DNA from: an uncultured Clostridia bacterium
GTDB lineage: Bacteria; Bacillota; Clostridia; Oscillospirales; Acutalibacteraceae
Assembly (NCBI GenBank): GCA_946004305.1
Contig: CAMFZJ010000005.1
Span: 1 to 23,311, forward strand
Direction of reading: 5' to 3'
DNA: 23,311 nucleotides
This document shows positions 6,640 to 14,171 of this stretch, piece by piece. Position numbers and translations under genes: made by a program. The notes beneath the pieces were generated by a model. It was not told the DNA's origin. It did no database searches and was given only the letters and a program-made list of their open reading frames with translations. The stretch's first letter is position 1; every line of letters starts with the position of its first letter.

Positions 6640-7701
6640 TTAGTCTTCTTTTCTCTTGCGAGTAAATAGAATTGTACCGGCAGCAAGAATCATAACTGTG
6701 CCAAGAATGAAGAAGATAGTTGTTTCCTGACCGTCAGCGCCTGAGCCTGAGCTGTTACCGGTTGAAGCACCTGAAGTACCACCGGCATTTCCGGAAGGAT
6801 CGTCCTCGGAAATCTCATTTGGCTTTTTGCCTTTCTTAAGTTCTTTTTCCTTCTCCTTAGCTTTCTTCTCATCAATCTTAGCAGGAGCGCCGTAAGCCTT
6901 TTTATATGCATCTTCAAGCTCTTCCTTGATGAAATCTAATACGTCATCACCAAGAGTATCGTCCTTAGACATAATGTAAGCGTAAACAGCTTCAATATCC
7001 TTAACACCGAATTTTGGCAGAGCCTTAGCAAGTGCAGGAACTACATCAAATGTCTGTGCATTGTAGTAAGCGTATAGCCAGTCACCGATTACCTGTGTAC
7101 CGCTTTCACCGGGAGCTAACTTAGAACCGATAATGTTACCGATTGAAGAAATAGCAAGGTGAGGACCGAACTTTGAGCTGTTTGTCTTCCAAACTGACTC
7201 GTATGCTTTCTTTTCAGAGTCAACAGCGTTTTCAATCTGATTACCTGTTAATTTAGCAGTATCACCGATACAAGGTGTTCCGAATGTCTGGTCAAATGTC
7301 TGAAGACCATTGTCAGCGCTAAAGATTACACAATAGTCAACGCCTGACTTTAAACCGCCGGAAATAGCTGTTGATTTGTTAAGTTCTGAAAGGTCGTAAG
7401 CCCAAGTTGTTGGGCCCTTTCTTGTACATTTCTCGCCACCGGACTGCCAACCATAGAACTCGTCACCGCCAACGATCCAAATGTGAGCATAAATCTGCTG
7501 TACATTTTTCCACTTTGTACCATAGTCAAAGTAGATTACGTTGCTGGCACCTGTACCTGAATTTGAGGTATCAGCACCGGCAGAATTGCTAACTTCTGCG
7601 CCTGCGCTTGCACTATCTGTATCTGCAGCGGAAACTGCAACAACAGCAACGGACATAACCATTAATACTGCAAGAGCAATAGAAATAATTTTCTTTAACA
7701 T
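6640..7701 (-). CDS. Exported, membrane-anchored surface protein of unknown function
   Basis: A 353-residue protein. Residues 1-25 are a classic signal peptide (MLKK, a hydrophobic core, cleavage near VSA-A). A Ser/Ala/Gly/Thr-rich linker spans 26-54. A Trp/Tyr-rich putative beta domain covers about 55-150 (IYFDYGTKW, IWIVGGDEFYGW, TTWAYDLSEL), and a mostly helical region covers 150-270. Then come a Lys/Glu-rich linker (271-297), a Gly/Ser-rich linker (302-324), one transmembrane helix (about 327-347) and the tail RKRKED. No LPxTG motif precedes the helix, so it is probably membrane-anchored. The beta domain recalls starch-binding modules (CBM25/26) of gut Clostridia, but I cannot confirm that. 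I chose ATG at 7701 over an upstream in-frame start at 7782 because GGAGGAG lies 5 nt before it and the signal peptide starts there. Confidence 0.85.
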   Translation of the reverse strand: MLKKIISIALAVLMVMSVAVVAVSAADTDSASAGAEVSNSAGADTSNSGTGASNVIYFDYGTKWKNVQQIYAHIWIVGGDEFYGWQSGGEKCTRKGPTTWAYDLSELNKSTAISGGLKSGVDYCVIFSADNGLQTFDQTFGTPCIGDTAKLTGNQIENAVDSEKKAYESVWKTNSSKFGPHLAISSIGNIIGSKLAPGESGTQVIGDWLYAYYNAQTFDVVPALAKALPKFGVKDIEAVYAYIMSKDDTLGDDVLDFIKEELEDAYKKAYGAPAKIDEKKAKEKEKELKKGKKPNEISEDDPSGNAGGTSGASTGNSSGSGADGQETTIFFILGTVMILAAGTILFTRKRKED

Positions 7702-7730
7702 AAAATCTCCTCCTAATGTTAAACATAAAT

Positions 7731-7745
7731 TAAGACATAGTCTTA
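7731..7745 (-). promoter_or_regulatory. 5'-end stem-loop of the surface-protein mRNA
   Basis: A perfect 6-bp inverted repeat, TAAGAC/GTCTTA with a 3-nt loop, lies within 2-3 nt of the transcription start predicted from the promoter at 7754-7782. A hairpin at the very 5' end can stabilise mRNA; it could also be an operator. Role inferred. Confidence 0.4.
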
Positions 7746-7753
7746 TTGATATT

Positions 7754-7782
7754 ATTATACTACTTTGGTTACAATTTCGCAA
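7754..7782 (-). promoter_or_regulatory. Promoter of the surface-protein gene
   Basis: On the minus strand, TTGCGA (7782-7777) and a perfect TATAAT (7759-7754) are 17 nt apart. Transcription would start near 7747, giving a leader of about 46 nt before the ATG at 7701. The gene is thus independent of the ribosomal operon that ends just upstream. Confidence 0.8.
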
Positions 7783-7882
7783 TATTTTTTCTAATAAAAA
7801 CCTACGTTGTTTTGCACAATTATTTACTGCAAATTTTGAACATAATGCACAAACTAATCTGTGATAATTATTCCAAAATAAT

Positions 7883-7907
7883 AACCCCTCTCACAAAGAG
7901 AGGGGTT
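7883..7907 (-). terminator. Terminator of the ribosomal superoperon
   Basis: A perfect 10-bp stem (7883-7892 with 7898-7907, AACCCCTCTC/GAGAGGGGTT, 5-nt loop) lies 22 nt after the rplQ stop. On the minus strand it is followed by TATTATTTT. The roughly 100 nt from here to the next promoter show nothing I can identify. Confidence 0.88.
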
Positions 7908-7929
7908 GATTCTTTATGCCTGATTACAA

Positions 7930-8271
7930 TTATACAAGCTCGATAATTGCCATCTCTGCACCGTCACCACGGCGAGGGCCAATCTTAGTGATACGTGTGT
8001 AACCACCGTTTCTATCCTTGTATTTAGGACCAATCTCATCAAATAACTTAACTGTAACGTCCCTCTTAGTGATGAACTTCATAACAAGTCTTTTATTTGC
8101 AAGAGTGTTTTCCTTAGATATTGTAATCATCTTCTCTGCCATAGAGCTAACCTCTTTAGCACGAGTAACAGTTGTTTCAATTTTGCCTTTTTCTAAAAGG
8201 AAAGTAACCATCGCACGGAGCATTGCAGTTCTCTGAGCTGTGGTTCTTCCAAGCTTTCTTGTACCTGGCAT
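7930..8271 (-). CDS. rplQ: 50S ribosomal protein L17
   Basis: A 113-residue large-subunit protein that binds 23S rRNA near the exit side. The family N-terminus MPGTRKLGRTTAQRTAMLRA is intact, and the C-terminus GPRRGDGAEMAIIELV is canonical. It is the last gene of the superoperon, 34 nt after rpoA, with AAAGGAGTG about 7 nt before the ATG, and is followed by a terminator. Confidence 0.98.
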   Translation of the reverse strand: MPGTRKLGRTTAQRTAMLRAMVTFLLEKGKIETTVTRAKEVSSMAEKMITISKENTLANKRLVMKFITKRDVTVKLFDEIGPKYKDRNGGYTRITKIGPRRGDGAEMAIIELV

Positions 8272-8305
8272 TGGTATTCACTCCTTTATCTGTTTGTAAA
8301 AAGGA

Positions 8306-9259
8306 TTATTCGTCTTCCTTCTTAAGTCCGAATCCTAAGCTTTCAAGCTTAAACTCAACTTCCTCAAGTGACTTGCGTCCAAGGTTACGAACTTTCATCA
8401 TATCCTCTGTAGTTTTGTTAATAAGGTCTTCAACAGTATTGATACCTGCACGCTTTAAGCAGTTGAATGAACGAACAGAAAGGTCAAGCTCCTCAATAGT
8501 CATTTCAAGAACCTTTTCCTTGCCCTTGTCATCCTTTTCAACCATAATCTCGCTGTTTGTAACAGAATCAGAAAGGTTTACAAAAAGGTTTAGATGCTCT
8601 GTAAGAACCTTAGCAGCTAGTGAAACTGCTTCCTGCGCATTTATAATGCCGTTTGTCCAAACATCGAGGGTAAGCTTATCGTAGTCAGTAATCTGACCTA
8701 CACGAGTGTTGTCAACTGTATAATTAACCTTTAAAACAGGTGTATAAATAGAATCCACCGGCAGGACACCGATTACATTATTTCCTGCAAGGAGCTTATT
8801 TTTCTCCCCGGGAACATAGCCTCTGCCCTTATCAAGTGTAATTTCAATATTTAATTTAGCGTTCTCACCTAATGTTGCAATGTGCAACTCAGGGTTGAGA
8901 ATTTCAACATCAGCGTCATATTTTATGTCGCCTGCCTTAACCTCACAAGGACCTTCAGCTGCAATTTCAACAACCTTAGGTGCATTATCGTGGATTTTAG
9001 CAACAAGGCTCTTCATATTCAGGACAATTTCAGTAACGTCCTCTTTAACGCCGGGAACAGTAGAGAACTCGTGAAGCACACCGTTAATCTTAATTGATGT
9101 AACAGCGCAACCTTCAAGTGAAGAAAGCAGAACTCTTCTTAAGCTATTGCCAAGTGTGTTACCAAAGCCACGCTCCAAAGGCTCTACTACAAATCTTCCG
9201 TATTTTCCGTCATCTGTAAGTTCTTCAGTTTCAATTCTTGGTTTTTCAATCTCGATCAT
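8306..9259 (-). CDS. rpoA: DNA-directed RNA polymerase subunit alpha
   Basis: A 317-residue alpha subunit, whose dimer nucleates RNA polymerase assembly. The N-terminal dimerisation domain covers about 1-230, with the conserved GFGNTLGNSLRRVLLSS (31-47). A flexible linker with EKDDKGKEKV lies around 241-250. The C-terminal HhH domain spans about 255-312. Residues for UP-element DNA contact are kept: R263, N266, G294, K296 and S297 (E. coli R265, N268, G296, K298, S299). AGGAGGATTCGCT precedes the ATG. It is separated from rpsD by a 79-nt spacer with a hairpin, unusual for this operon. Confidence 0.99.
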   Translation of the reverse strand: MIEIEKPRIETEELTDDGKYGRFVVEPLERGFGNTLGNSLRRVLLSSLEGCAVTSIKINGVLHEFSTVPGVKEDVTEIVLNMKSLVAKIHDNAPKVVEIAAEGPCEVKAGDIKYDADVEILNPELHIATLGENAKLNIEITLDKGRGYVPGEKNKLLAGNNVIGVLPVDSIYTPVLKVNYTVDNTRVGQITDYDKLTLDVWTNGIINAQEAVSLAAKVLTEHLNLFVNLSDSVTNSEIMVEKDDKGKEKVLEMTIEELDLSVRSFNCLKRAGINTVEDLINKTTEDMMKVRNLGRKSLEEVEFKLESLGFGLKKEDE

Positions 9260-9277
9260 AGCGAATCCTCCTAATTA

Positions 9278-9295
9278 AGCAGCATTTATTCTGCT
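9278..9295 (-). promoter_or_regulatory. Hairpin in the rpsD-rpoA spacer
   Basis: AGCAG and CTGCT (9278-9282 and 9291-9295) form a 5-bp stem with an 8-nt loop, a few nt upstream of the rpoA ribosome site AGGAGGA. It could influence rpoA translation, but the stem is short and this is only a candidate. Confidence 0.3.
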
Positions 9296-9338
9296 GTATG
9301 TGTAATCTGCCTTATAAATTATAAATATATGCCGGGGA

Positions 9339-9941
9339 TTACTTGGAGTACAACTCGACGATGAGATGCTCCTCAACTGGGAAGTCAATGTCATCTCTCT
9401 GTGGTTCAGCTACAACCTTACCTCCAAGGAGGTCAGCGTTTTTCTCAAGCCACTTTGGAGTTGCTACAGAGGAATTTTCACCCTCAGCAATTGCTTTAAA
9501 TCTTGCTGTAGAGCGGCTCTTCTCTTTTACTTCGATAACATCTCCTACCTTAACAAGGTATGAAGGAATGTTAACCTTTTTACCATTTACTGTGAAATGA
9601 GCGTGGCTAACAAGCTGTCTTGCTTCTCTTCTTGTAGCAGCAAGTCCAAGTCTGAAAACTACGTTATCAAGTCTATGCTCAATTAATGTAAGAAGTACTG
9701 CACCGGTCTTGCCCTCTTTTTTCTCGGCCTTTTCATAGTAAGCTCTGAACTGCTTTTCCATGATACCGTAAATGAACTTAACCTTCTGCTTCTCTGTGAG
9801 CTGCATGCTGTACTCACTCTTTTTTCTTCTCATATTTCCGCCCGGGTTTCTGTTAGAAGTCTTCTTTGCATAACCCATTACTGCCGGGGAAATACCAAGT
9901 GTTCTACAACGCTTAGCTATTGGCTGCATATTTTTAGCCAT
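9339..9941 (-). CDS. rpsD: 30S ribosomal protein S4
   Basis: A 200-residue primary 16S rRNA-binding protein that starts small-subunit assembly and also shapes the mRNA entry channel. The S4 RNA-binding domain is seen at about 90-155 (LEHRLD-like IEHRLDNVVFRLGLA, then HAHFTVNGKKV). The N-terminus is the zinc-free (C-minus) type: it has a single cysteine, in KRCRTLG, instead of the four-cysteine zinc knuckle found in many clostridial S4 proteins. S4 represses its own synthesis in several bacteria, but I see no recognisable pseudoknot here. Its place between rpsK and rpoA is typical of Clostridia and differs from Bacillus, where rpsD is elsewhere. Confidence 0.98.
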   Translation of the reverse strand: MAKNMQPIAKRCRTLGISPAVMGYAKKTSNRNPGGNMRRKKSEYSMQLTEKQKVKFIYGIMEKQFRAYYEKAEKKEGKTGAVLLTLIEHRLDNVVFRLGLAATRREARQLVSHAHFTVNGKKVNIPSYLVKVGDVIEVKEKSRSTARFKAIAEGENSSVATPKWLEKNADLLGGKVVAEPQRDDIDFPVEEHLIVELYSK

Positions 9942-9965
9942 TATAATTCTCCTCCTTTATAAATA

Positions 9966-10364
9966 CTATACACGTCTTCTCTTTGGAGGACGACATCCGT
10001 TATGTGGAATTGGTGTTACATCTTTAATCATTGTAACATCAAGACCTGCGGACTGTAATGCTCTGATAGCTGCTTCACGGCCCTGACCTGGACCCTTTAC
10101 ATAAACTTCTACGCTCTTCATACCGAATTCCATAGCAGTTTTTGCAGCAGTTTCAGCAGCTGACTGAGCAGCGAACGGAGTTGACTTTCGTGAACCACGG
10201 AAACCTAATTCACCGGCGCTTGCCCATGATACTGCATTACCGTTTGTATCAGAAATTGTAACAATTGTATTGTTAAATGTTGACTGAATGTGTGCGCTGC
10301 CTTTTTCGATGTGCTTTTTCTCACGACGGCGGCGTACAACCTTTTTACCCTTAGGTGCTGCCAT
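9966..10364 (-). CDS. rpsK: 30S ribosomal protein S11
   Basis: A 132-residue protein of the 30S platform, contacting the mRNA-tRNA region at the E site. Conserved stretches include IQSTFNNTIVTISD, SAGELGFRGSRKSTPFAAQ and the basic C-terminus NGCRPPKRRRV. Length is normal (about 129-132). It follows rpsM after 14 nt with a GGAGG-type ribosome site, and precedes rpsD. Confidence 0.99.
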   Translation of the reverse strand: MAAPKGKKVVRRRREKKHIEKGSAHIQSTFNNTIVTISDTNGNAVSWASAGELGFRGSRKSTPFAAQSAAETAAKTAMEFGMKSVEVYVKGPGQGREAAIRALQSAGLDVTMIKDVTPIPHNGCRPPKRRRV

Positions 10365-10378
10365 AAGCTTTCTCCTCC

Positions 10379-10747
10379 TTACTTCTTCTTATTGGCCATT
10401 GTCTTACGAGGACCCTTACGAGTACGAGCGTTAGTCTTTGAACGCTGACCTCTTACAGGGAGTCCCTTTCTGTGACGTACGCCACGATAACAACCAATTT
10501 CAATAAGTCTTTTAATGTCAAAAGCTATGTCACGGCGAAGGTCACCTTCAACGCGGCAATTCTTTTCTATATAATCTCTAAGCTTTGAAACATCATTTTC
10601 AGTTAAATCTCTGACACGAGTGTCAGGATTAACACCTGTTGCAGCAATAATGTCTGTTGCAGTTTTACGTCCGATACCATAGATGTATGTTAAACCGATT
10701 TCGATTCTTTTATCTCTTGGTAAGTCAACACCTGCTATACGAGCCAT
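10379..10747 (-). CDS. rpsM: 30S ribosomal protein S13
   Basis: A 122-residue protein of the 30S head that forms bridges to the 50S subunit and touches the P-site tRNA through its basic tail. Visible features are the start MARIAGVDLPRDKRIEIGLT, the helix-hairpin-helix region YGIGRKTA, the motif CYRGVRHRKGLPVRGQRSKT and the lysine-rich end RKTMANKKK. It starts 65 nt after rpmJ with GGAGGTG upstream. That spacer shows only a small inverted repeat (AGGT..ACCT, 10782-10794). Confidence 0.99.
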   Translation of the reverse strand: MARIAGVDLPRDKRIEIGLTYIYGIGRKTATDIIAATGVNPDTRVRDLTENDVSKLRDYIEKNCRVEGDLRRDIAFDIKRLIEIGCYRGVRHRKGLPVRGQRSKTNARTRKGPRKTMANKKK

Positions 10748-10812
10748 TTAGTTGCACCTCCATTTAAAAATCTCTAATAATAGGTTAAATACCTGATAGT
10801 CTCTCTTAATAA

Positions 10813-10926
10813 TTAGCCCTGACGCTGTTTGTGCTTAGGGTTTTCACAAATTACTAAGATTTTACCTTTTCTCTTGATTACTTTGCACTTTTCGCACATT
10901 TTCTTTACAGAAGGTCTGACTTTCAT
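10813..10926 (-). CDS. rpmJ: 50S ribosomal protein L36
   Basis: A 37-residue protein that binds 23S rRNA near the peptidyl transferase region. It reads MKVRPSVKKM at the start and ends KHKQRQG. It is the zinc-binding form, with C11, C14, C27 and H32 (C-x2-C-x12-C-x4-H). It sits between infA and rpsM, its standard place. Start and stop are clear, and length is exactly the family norm. Confidence 0.98.
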   Translation of the reverse strand: MKVRPSVKKMCEKCKVIKRKGKILVICENPKHKQRQG

Positions 10927-10958
10927 CAATAATCATTCCTTTCTCAAAAAATCATTTT

Positions 10959-11177
10959 TTACTTGGTTCTCCAAGTAATTCTTCCTCTTGTAAGGTCATA
11001 TGGAGACATCTCCACTGTAACCTTATCCCCCGGTAAAATTCTTATAAAATTCATTCTTAATTTACCGGAAATAACAGCTAAAATTACATGGCCGTTTGGC
11101 AGCTCTACCTTAAACTGTGCGTTTGGCAGGGCTTCAACGACTTTGCCCTCTACTTCAAGTACATCCTGTTTTGACAT
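10959..11177 (-). CDS. infA: Translation initiation factor IF-1
   Basis: A 72-residue OB-fold protein that occupies the A site of the 30S subunit during initiation. The sequence starts MSKQDVLEVEGKVVEALPNA and has the core motifs HVILAVISGKLRMNFIRILPGD and ends RGRITWRTK. An in-frame ATG six codons upstream (11195) was rejected: the family starts at MSKQD, and AGGAGGAT sits about 5 nt before 11177. It follows the KOW gene and precedes rpmJ. Confidence 0.98.
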   Translation of the reverse strand: MSKQDVLEVEGKVVEALPNAQFKVELPNGHVILAVISGKLRMNFIRILPGDKVTVEMSPYDLTRGRITWRTK

Positions 11178-11187
11178 AAATATCCTC

Positions 11188-11427
11188 CTAATCAACTGTG
11201 CTGAAGCTGTTCAGCAGTTTTCTTAATTGTTTATTAGTTTGTGGCAATTCAATGACTGTTTTTGTTGCAGTAATATGTTTCAGGTTCTTTTTCTTAGGAT
11301 TTTCTGTCTTATGATGTTTTCCATCACAAATATAAGCATAAGAATTTTCAAGTGAAACAACTACCGAAAACTTATCCTTGTCATGTCCTGCCTTGGATTT
11401 CACTATACTGCCTTTGACAATGTCCAT
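11188..11427 (-). CDS. KOW-domain RNA-binding protein, L14e/L6e-like
   Basis: A 79-residue basic protein with a KOW motif at about 6-24 (GSIVKSKAGHDKDKFSVVV), followed by a stretch resembling eukaryotic/archaeal L14e/L27e (ICDGKHHKTENPKKKNLKH). Proteins of this kind occur between map and infA in many Firmicutes and are thought to bind rRNA, but their role is not established. AAGGTGGA lies about 5 nt before the ATG, itself 9 nt after the map stop; infA starts 10 nt after its own stop, so it is translated within the operon. Confidence 0.9.
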   Translation of the reverse strand: MDIVKGSIVKSKAGHDKDKFSVVVSLENSYAYICDGKHHKTENPKKKNLKHITATKTVIELPQTNKQLRKLLNSFSTVD

Positions 11428-11436
11428 AAATCCACC

Positions 11437-12189
11437 TTAACCCGGCAGGGTCATAATCTTAGGACCGTCCGGAGTAATTAAGACTGTGTGCTCATAATGA
11501 GCTGCAAGCTTACCGTCAACGGTAACCGTTGTCCAGTCATCATCAAGCACCTCAACCTCATAGTGACCTTCACACACCATTGGTTCAATGGCAATTGTCA
11601 TTCCAGGGAGAAGTCGTACTCCTCTGCCGGCTGTGCCGTAGTTTGGAATACTTGGGTCTTCATGTAGTTTCGTACCTACGCCGTGGCCGACAAAATCTCG
11701 TACCACCGAGTAACTACGATCTTCGACATACTGTTGAACTGCGTGGCCGATATCGCCAACACGATTTCCTGCCAACGCCGCCTCTATTCCCTTGTAGAGG
11801 CTTTCTCTGGTAGCGTCCATTAGCTTCTGAGCATTTTCACTTACGTTACCGCAAGCATATGTGAAGCAGTTGTCACCGTGGAAGCCGTTATAAAAAGCTC
11901 CTACGTCAACACTTACAATGTCCCCTTCCTTGAGAATAATGTCCTTACTTGGTATGCCATGGATAACCACATCATTTACGGAAACACATGCACTGCCGGG
12001 GAACCCGCCATAACCGAGAAACGAAGGCTTTGCGCCTTGTTTCTCGATATATTTACGGACTTTTAAATCCACCTCATAAGTGGAAACACCGGGCTTTATA
12101 GCCTCGCCGGCAACACATAGCGCATTTGCAGAAATTCTGCAAGCGTCCATCATTTTGGATATTTCTCGTGCTGTCTTTATAACAACCAT
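11437..12189 (-). CDS. map: Methionine aminopeptidase, type I
   Basis: A 250-residue dinuclear metallo-enzyme of the cytosol that removes the initiator methionine from new proteins after deformylation. The five metal ligands are in place: D95 (SVDVGA), D106 (HGDNCF), H169 (GHGVG), E202 (AIEPM) and E233 (HYEHT). H77 (VVIHGIP) and H176 are also kept. There is no N-terminal zinc-finger extension, as in the shortest bacterial form (about 250). It starts 2 nt after the adk stop, and its ribosome site GAGGG lies within the adk end, so translation of the two is probably coupled. Confidence 0.98.
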   Translation of the reverse strand: MVVIKTAREISKMMDACRISANALCVAGEAIKPGVSTYEVDLKVRKYIEKQGAKPSFLGYGGFPGSACVSVNDVVIHGIPSKDIILKEGDIVSVDVGAFYNGFHGDNCFTYACGNVSENAQKLMDATRESLYKGIEAALAGNRVGDIGHAVQQYVEDRSYSVVRDFVGHGVGTKLHEDPSIPNYGTAGRGVRLLPGMTIAIEPMVCEGHYEVEVLDDDWTTVTVDGKLAAHYEHTVLITPDGPKIMTLPG

Positions 12190-12191
12190 TA

Positions 12192-12824
12192 TTAACCCTC
12201 GATTGCTTTGAGAACTGCTGCTGTAGTATCAGCTACAGTATCCTGTCCTTCAACAACCACAAGCTTGCCCTGTGCCTTGTAATAATTTACAAGTGGCTCA
12301 GTTTCCTTGTGATAAACATCAAGACGGTTCTTAATAGTTTCAATCTGGTCATCCTTGCGCTGAACAAGGGCGCCTCCGCAATCGTCACAAACACCATCAA
12401 CCTTCGGCTTTAAGCTTTCGGTGTGATAAGGTCTGCCGCATTTTTCGCAGACGCGGCGTCCGGATAATCTGTTTACAATAACATCGTCCTGTACCTCAAT
12501 ATCGATAACACAGTCAATGTTTGCACCCATCTCATCCAGAGCCTCGGCCTGAGGGATAGTTCTTGGGAAACCGTCAAGAATATAACCTGCCTTGCAGTCA
12601 TCTTCCTGAAGTCTGTCCTTAACAATGCCGATAACAACCTCGTCAGGAACGAGCTTGCCAGCATCCATAAAGGACTTAGCCTTAAGACCCATTTCAGTGC
12701 CGGTTCTCAGCGCTTCTCTGATAATATTACCAGTAGAAATAGTAGGGATATTAAAATGCTCGCATAGTACTGCAGCCTGTGTACCTTTGCCTGCACCGGG
12801 AGCACCTAACATAATAATGTTCAT
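12192..12824 (-). CDS. adk: Adenylate kinase (zinc-lid form)
   Basis: A 210-residue cytosolic enzyme catalysing ATP + AMP = 2 ADP. The P-loop GAPGAGKGT is at 7-15, the AMP-binding region follows (TGNIIREAL, 31-39), and DGFPRT is at 84-89. The lid carries four cysteines C126, C129, C146 and C149, the zinc-binding Gram-positive type. The length is slightly under the usual 214-217. It lies 18 nt after secY in the standard secY-adk-map order. Confidence 0.98.
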   Translation of the reverse strand: MNIIMLGAPGAGKGTQAAVLCEHFNIPTISTGNIIREALRTGTEMGLKAKSFMDAGKLVPDEVVIGIVKDRLQEDDCKAGYILDGFPRTIPQAEALDEMGANIDCVIDIEVQDDVIVNRLSGRRVCEKCGRPYHTESLKPKVDGVCDDCGGALVQRKDDQIETIKNRLDVYHKETEPLVNYYKAQGKLVVVEGQDTVADTTAAVLKAIEG

Positions 12825-12842
12825 AAAATTCTATCCTTTCAA

Positions 12843-14171
12843 TTAATCAAGAAATCCCTTGTAATGACGCATCATCATCTGTGATTCCATCTGTTTGCTT
12901 GTTTCAAGAGCAACACCAACCATAATGATGATAGATGTACCGCCCATTGACATAGAGCCCATATTTGTAAGAGCTGAGTAAATCAGAGGGAATAAAGCGA
13001 TGAAGCCAAGGAACAGACAACCGATGAGAGTGATTCTTGAAAGAATCTTTCTAATAAAGTCAGCAGTTGGTGCGCCCGGACGAATACCGGGGATTGTACC
13101 GTTGTTCTGCTTGAGGTTATTAGCCATCTCAACAGGATTGTACTGAATTGTAGTGTAGAAATAACCGAACATTATAATCAAAACAAAATACAATGTCATA
13201 TACAGCCAGCCTGTTGTGCTGAAAGCGTCAAAGAACATTTTCCAGAAGCCTTCAGAAGGTGTGCCTGTAAAAATCTGAATTGTACTTGGAATTGAAAGAA
13301 TTGATGAAGCGAAGATGATTGGAAGTACGCCGCCAAGAGCAACCTTGATAGGAAGGTGACTTGACTGACCGCCGTACATCTTTCTGCCAACAACACGCTT
13401 AGCGTATTGGATAGGAATTCTTCTTTCTGAATCCTGCATAAATGTGATAACCCACATAACAACAAGGAATACCACAACCCAAAGTGGAACAAGAATAAAG
13501 TACTGTGACATACCGCCCTCGATGCCCTGCTCAACAAAGTATCTGTATAACAGATTAATTGTGTAAGGCAGACGAGCTACGATACCTGCGAAAAGAAGAA
13601 TTGAAATACCGTTGCCGATACCCTTCTCGTTAATCTGCTCACCAAACCACATCATTACAGCAGTACCGGCTGTGAAAGCGAGAATGATAACAATAGCAGT
13701 AAACCAAAGAGCAAAGCCGTCGTTATATAATGTAACGCCTGAACCCTTTAAGTAGAAGAAGTAAGCTGTACCCTGGATAAGACCAAGGATTACAGTAGCA
13801 TAACGGGTAATTGTAGCAATCTTCTTTCTGCCTGCTTCACCCTCTTTTGATAATCTCTCAAGAGGAGGGATTGCAACAGTAAGAAGCTGCATAATAATTG
13901 AAGCATTGATATATGGTGTAACACCCATAGCAAAAATTGTTGCGTTTGAGAATGCGCCACCTGACAATGTATTCAAATAAGCTAATGCAGAACTGCTTGC
14001 AGCGTGGGTTGCCTCATTGAGAGGAGCCATAAGATTCTGCAATGCAGTCATATCAAGAAATGGAACAGGAATAACTGAACCAATTCTAAAACAAATAACA
14101 ATAAGAATAGTAAAAAGAATTTTACGTCTAAGGTCAGGAATCATCCATGCGTTTCTAATTGTTTTAAACAA
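12843..14171 (-). CDS. secY: Protein translocase channel subunit SecY
   Basis: A 442-residue, ten-helix membrane protein, the core of the SecYEG translocon that exports signal-peptide proteins. It starts FKTIRNAWMIPDLRRKILFT, typical for the family. GVTPYINASIIMQLL, GIGNGIS and RRIPIQYAKRVVG (cytosolic loop used by SecA/ribosome) are present. The start codon is TTG (14171-14169), directly abutting the rplO stop, with GAGGTGA at 14177-14183 inside the rplO end. No in-frame ATG fits the conserved N-terminus, so TTG is well supported and translation is likely coupled to rplO. Confidence 0.98.
   Translation of the reverse strand: MFKTIRNAWMIPDLRRKILFTILIVICFRIGSVIPVPFLDMTALQNLMAPLNEATHAASSSALAYLNTLSGGAFSNATIFAMGVTPYINASIIMQLLTVAIPPLERLSKEGEAGRKKIATITRYATVILGLIQGTAYFFYLKGSGVTLYNDGFALWFTAIVIILAFTAGTAVMMWFGEQINEKGIGNGISILLFAGIVARLPYTINLLYRYFVEQGIEGGMSQYFILVPLWVVVFLVVMWVITFMQDSERRIPIQYAKRVVGRKMYGGQSSHLPIKVALGGVLPIIFASSILSIPSTIQIFTGTPSEGFWKMFFDAFSTTGWLYMTLYFVLIIMFGYFYTTIQYNPVEMANNLKQNNGTIPGIRPGAPTADFIRKILSRITLIGCLFLGFIALFPLIYSALTNMGSMSMGGTSIIIMVGVALETSKQMESQMMMRHYKGFLD

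Noticed and set aside
6640..7701. Calling the surface protein a starch-binding (CBM26) or sortase-anchored protein
   Set aside because: The resemblance is by eye only and no LPxTG motif is present.
7702..7782. Longer N-terminus for the surface protein starting at 7782
   Set aside because: It would place residues before a perfect signal peptide and over the promoter; the good ribosome site serves 7701.
7541..7864. Plus-strand open frame opposite the signal peptide of the surface protein
   Set aside because: It is the complement of the signal peptide and linker and has no promoter or ribosome site.
8223..8684. A 153-codon plus-strand open frame across rplQ and rpoA
   Set aside because: It is the serine-rich reverse shadow of two conserved genes.
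9305..9335. TATAAT-like sequence in the rpsD-rpoA spacer as an internal promoter
   Set aside because: The AT-rich near-palindrome has no acceptable -35 box 16-18 nt upstream.
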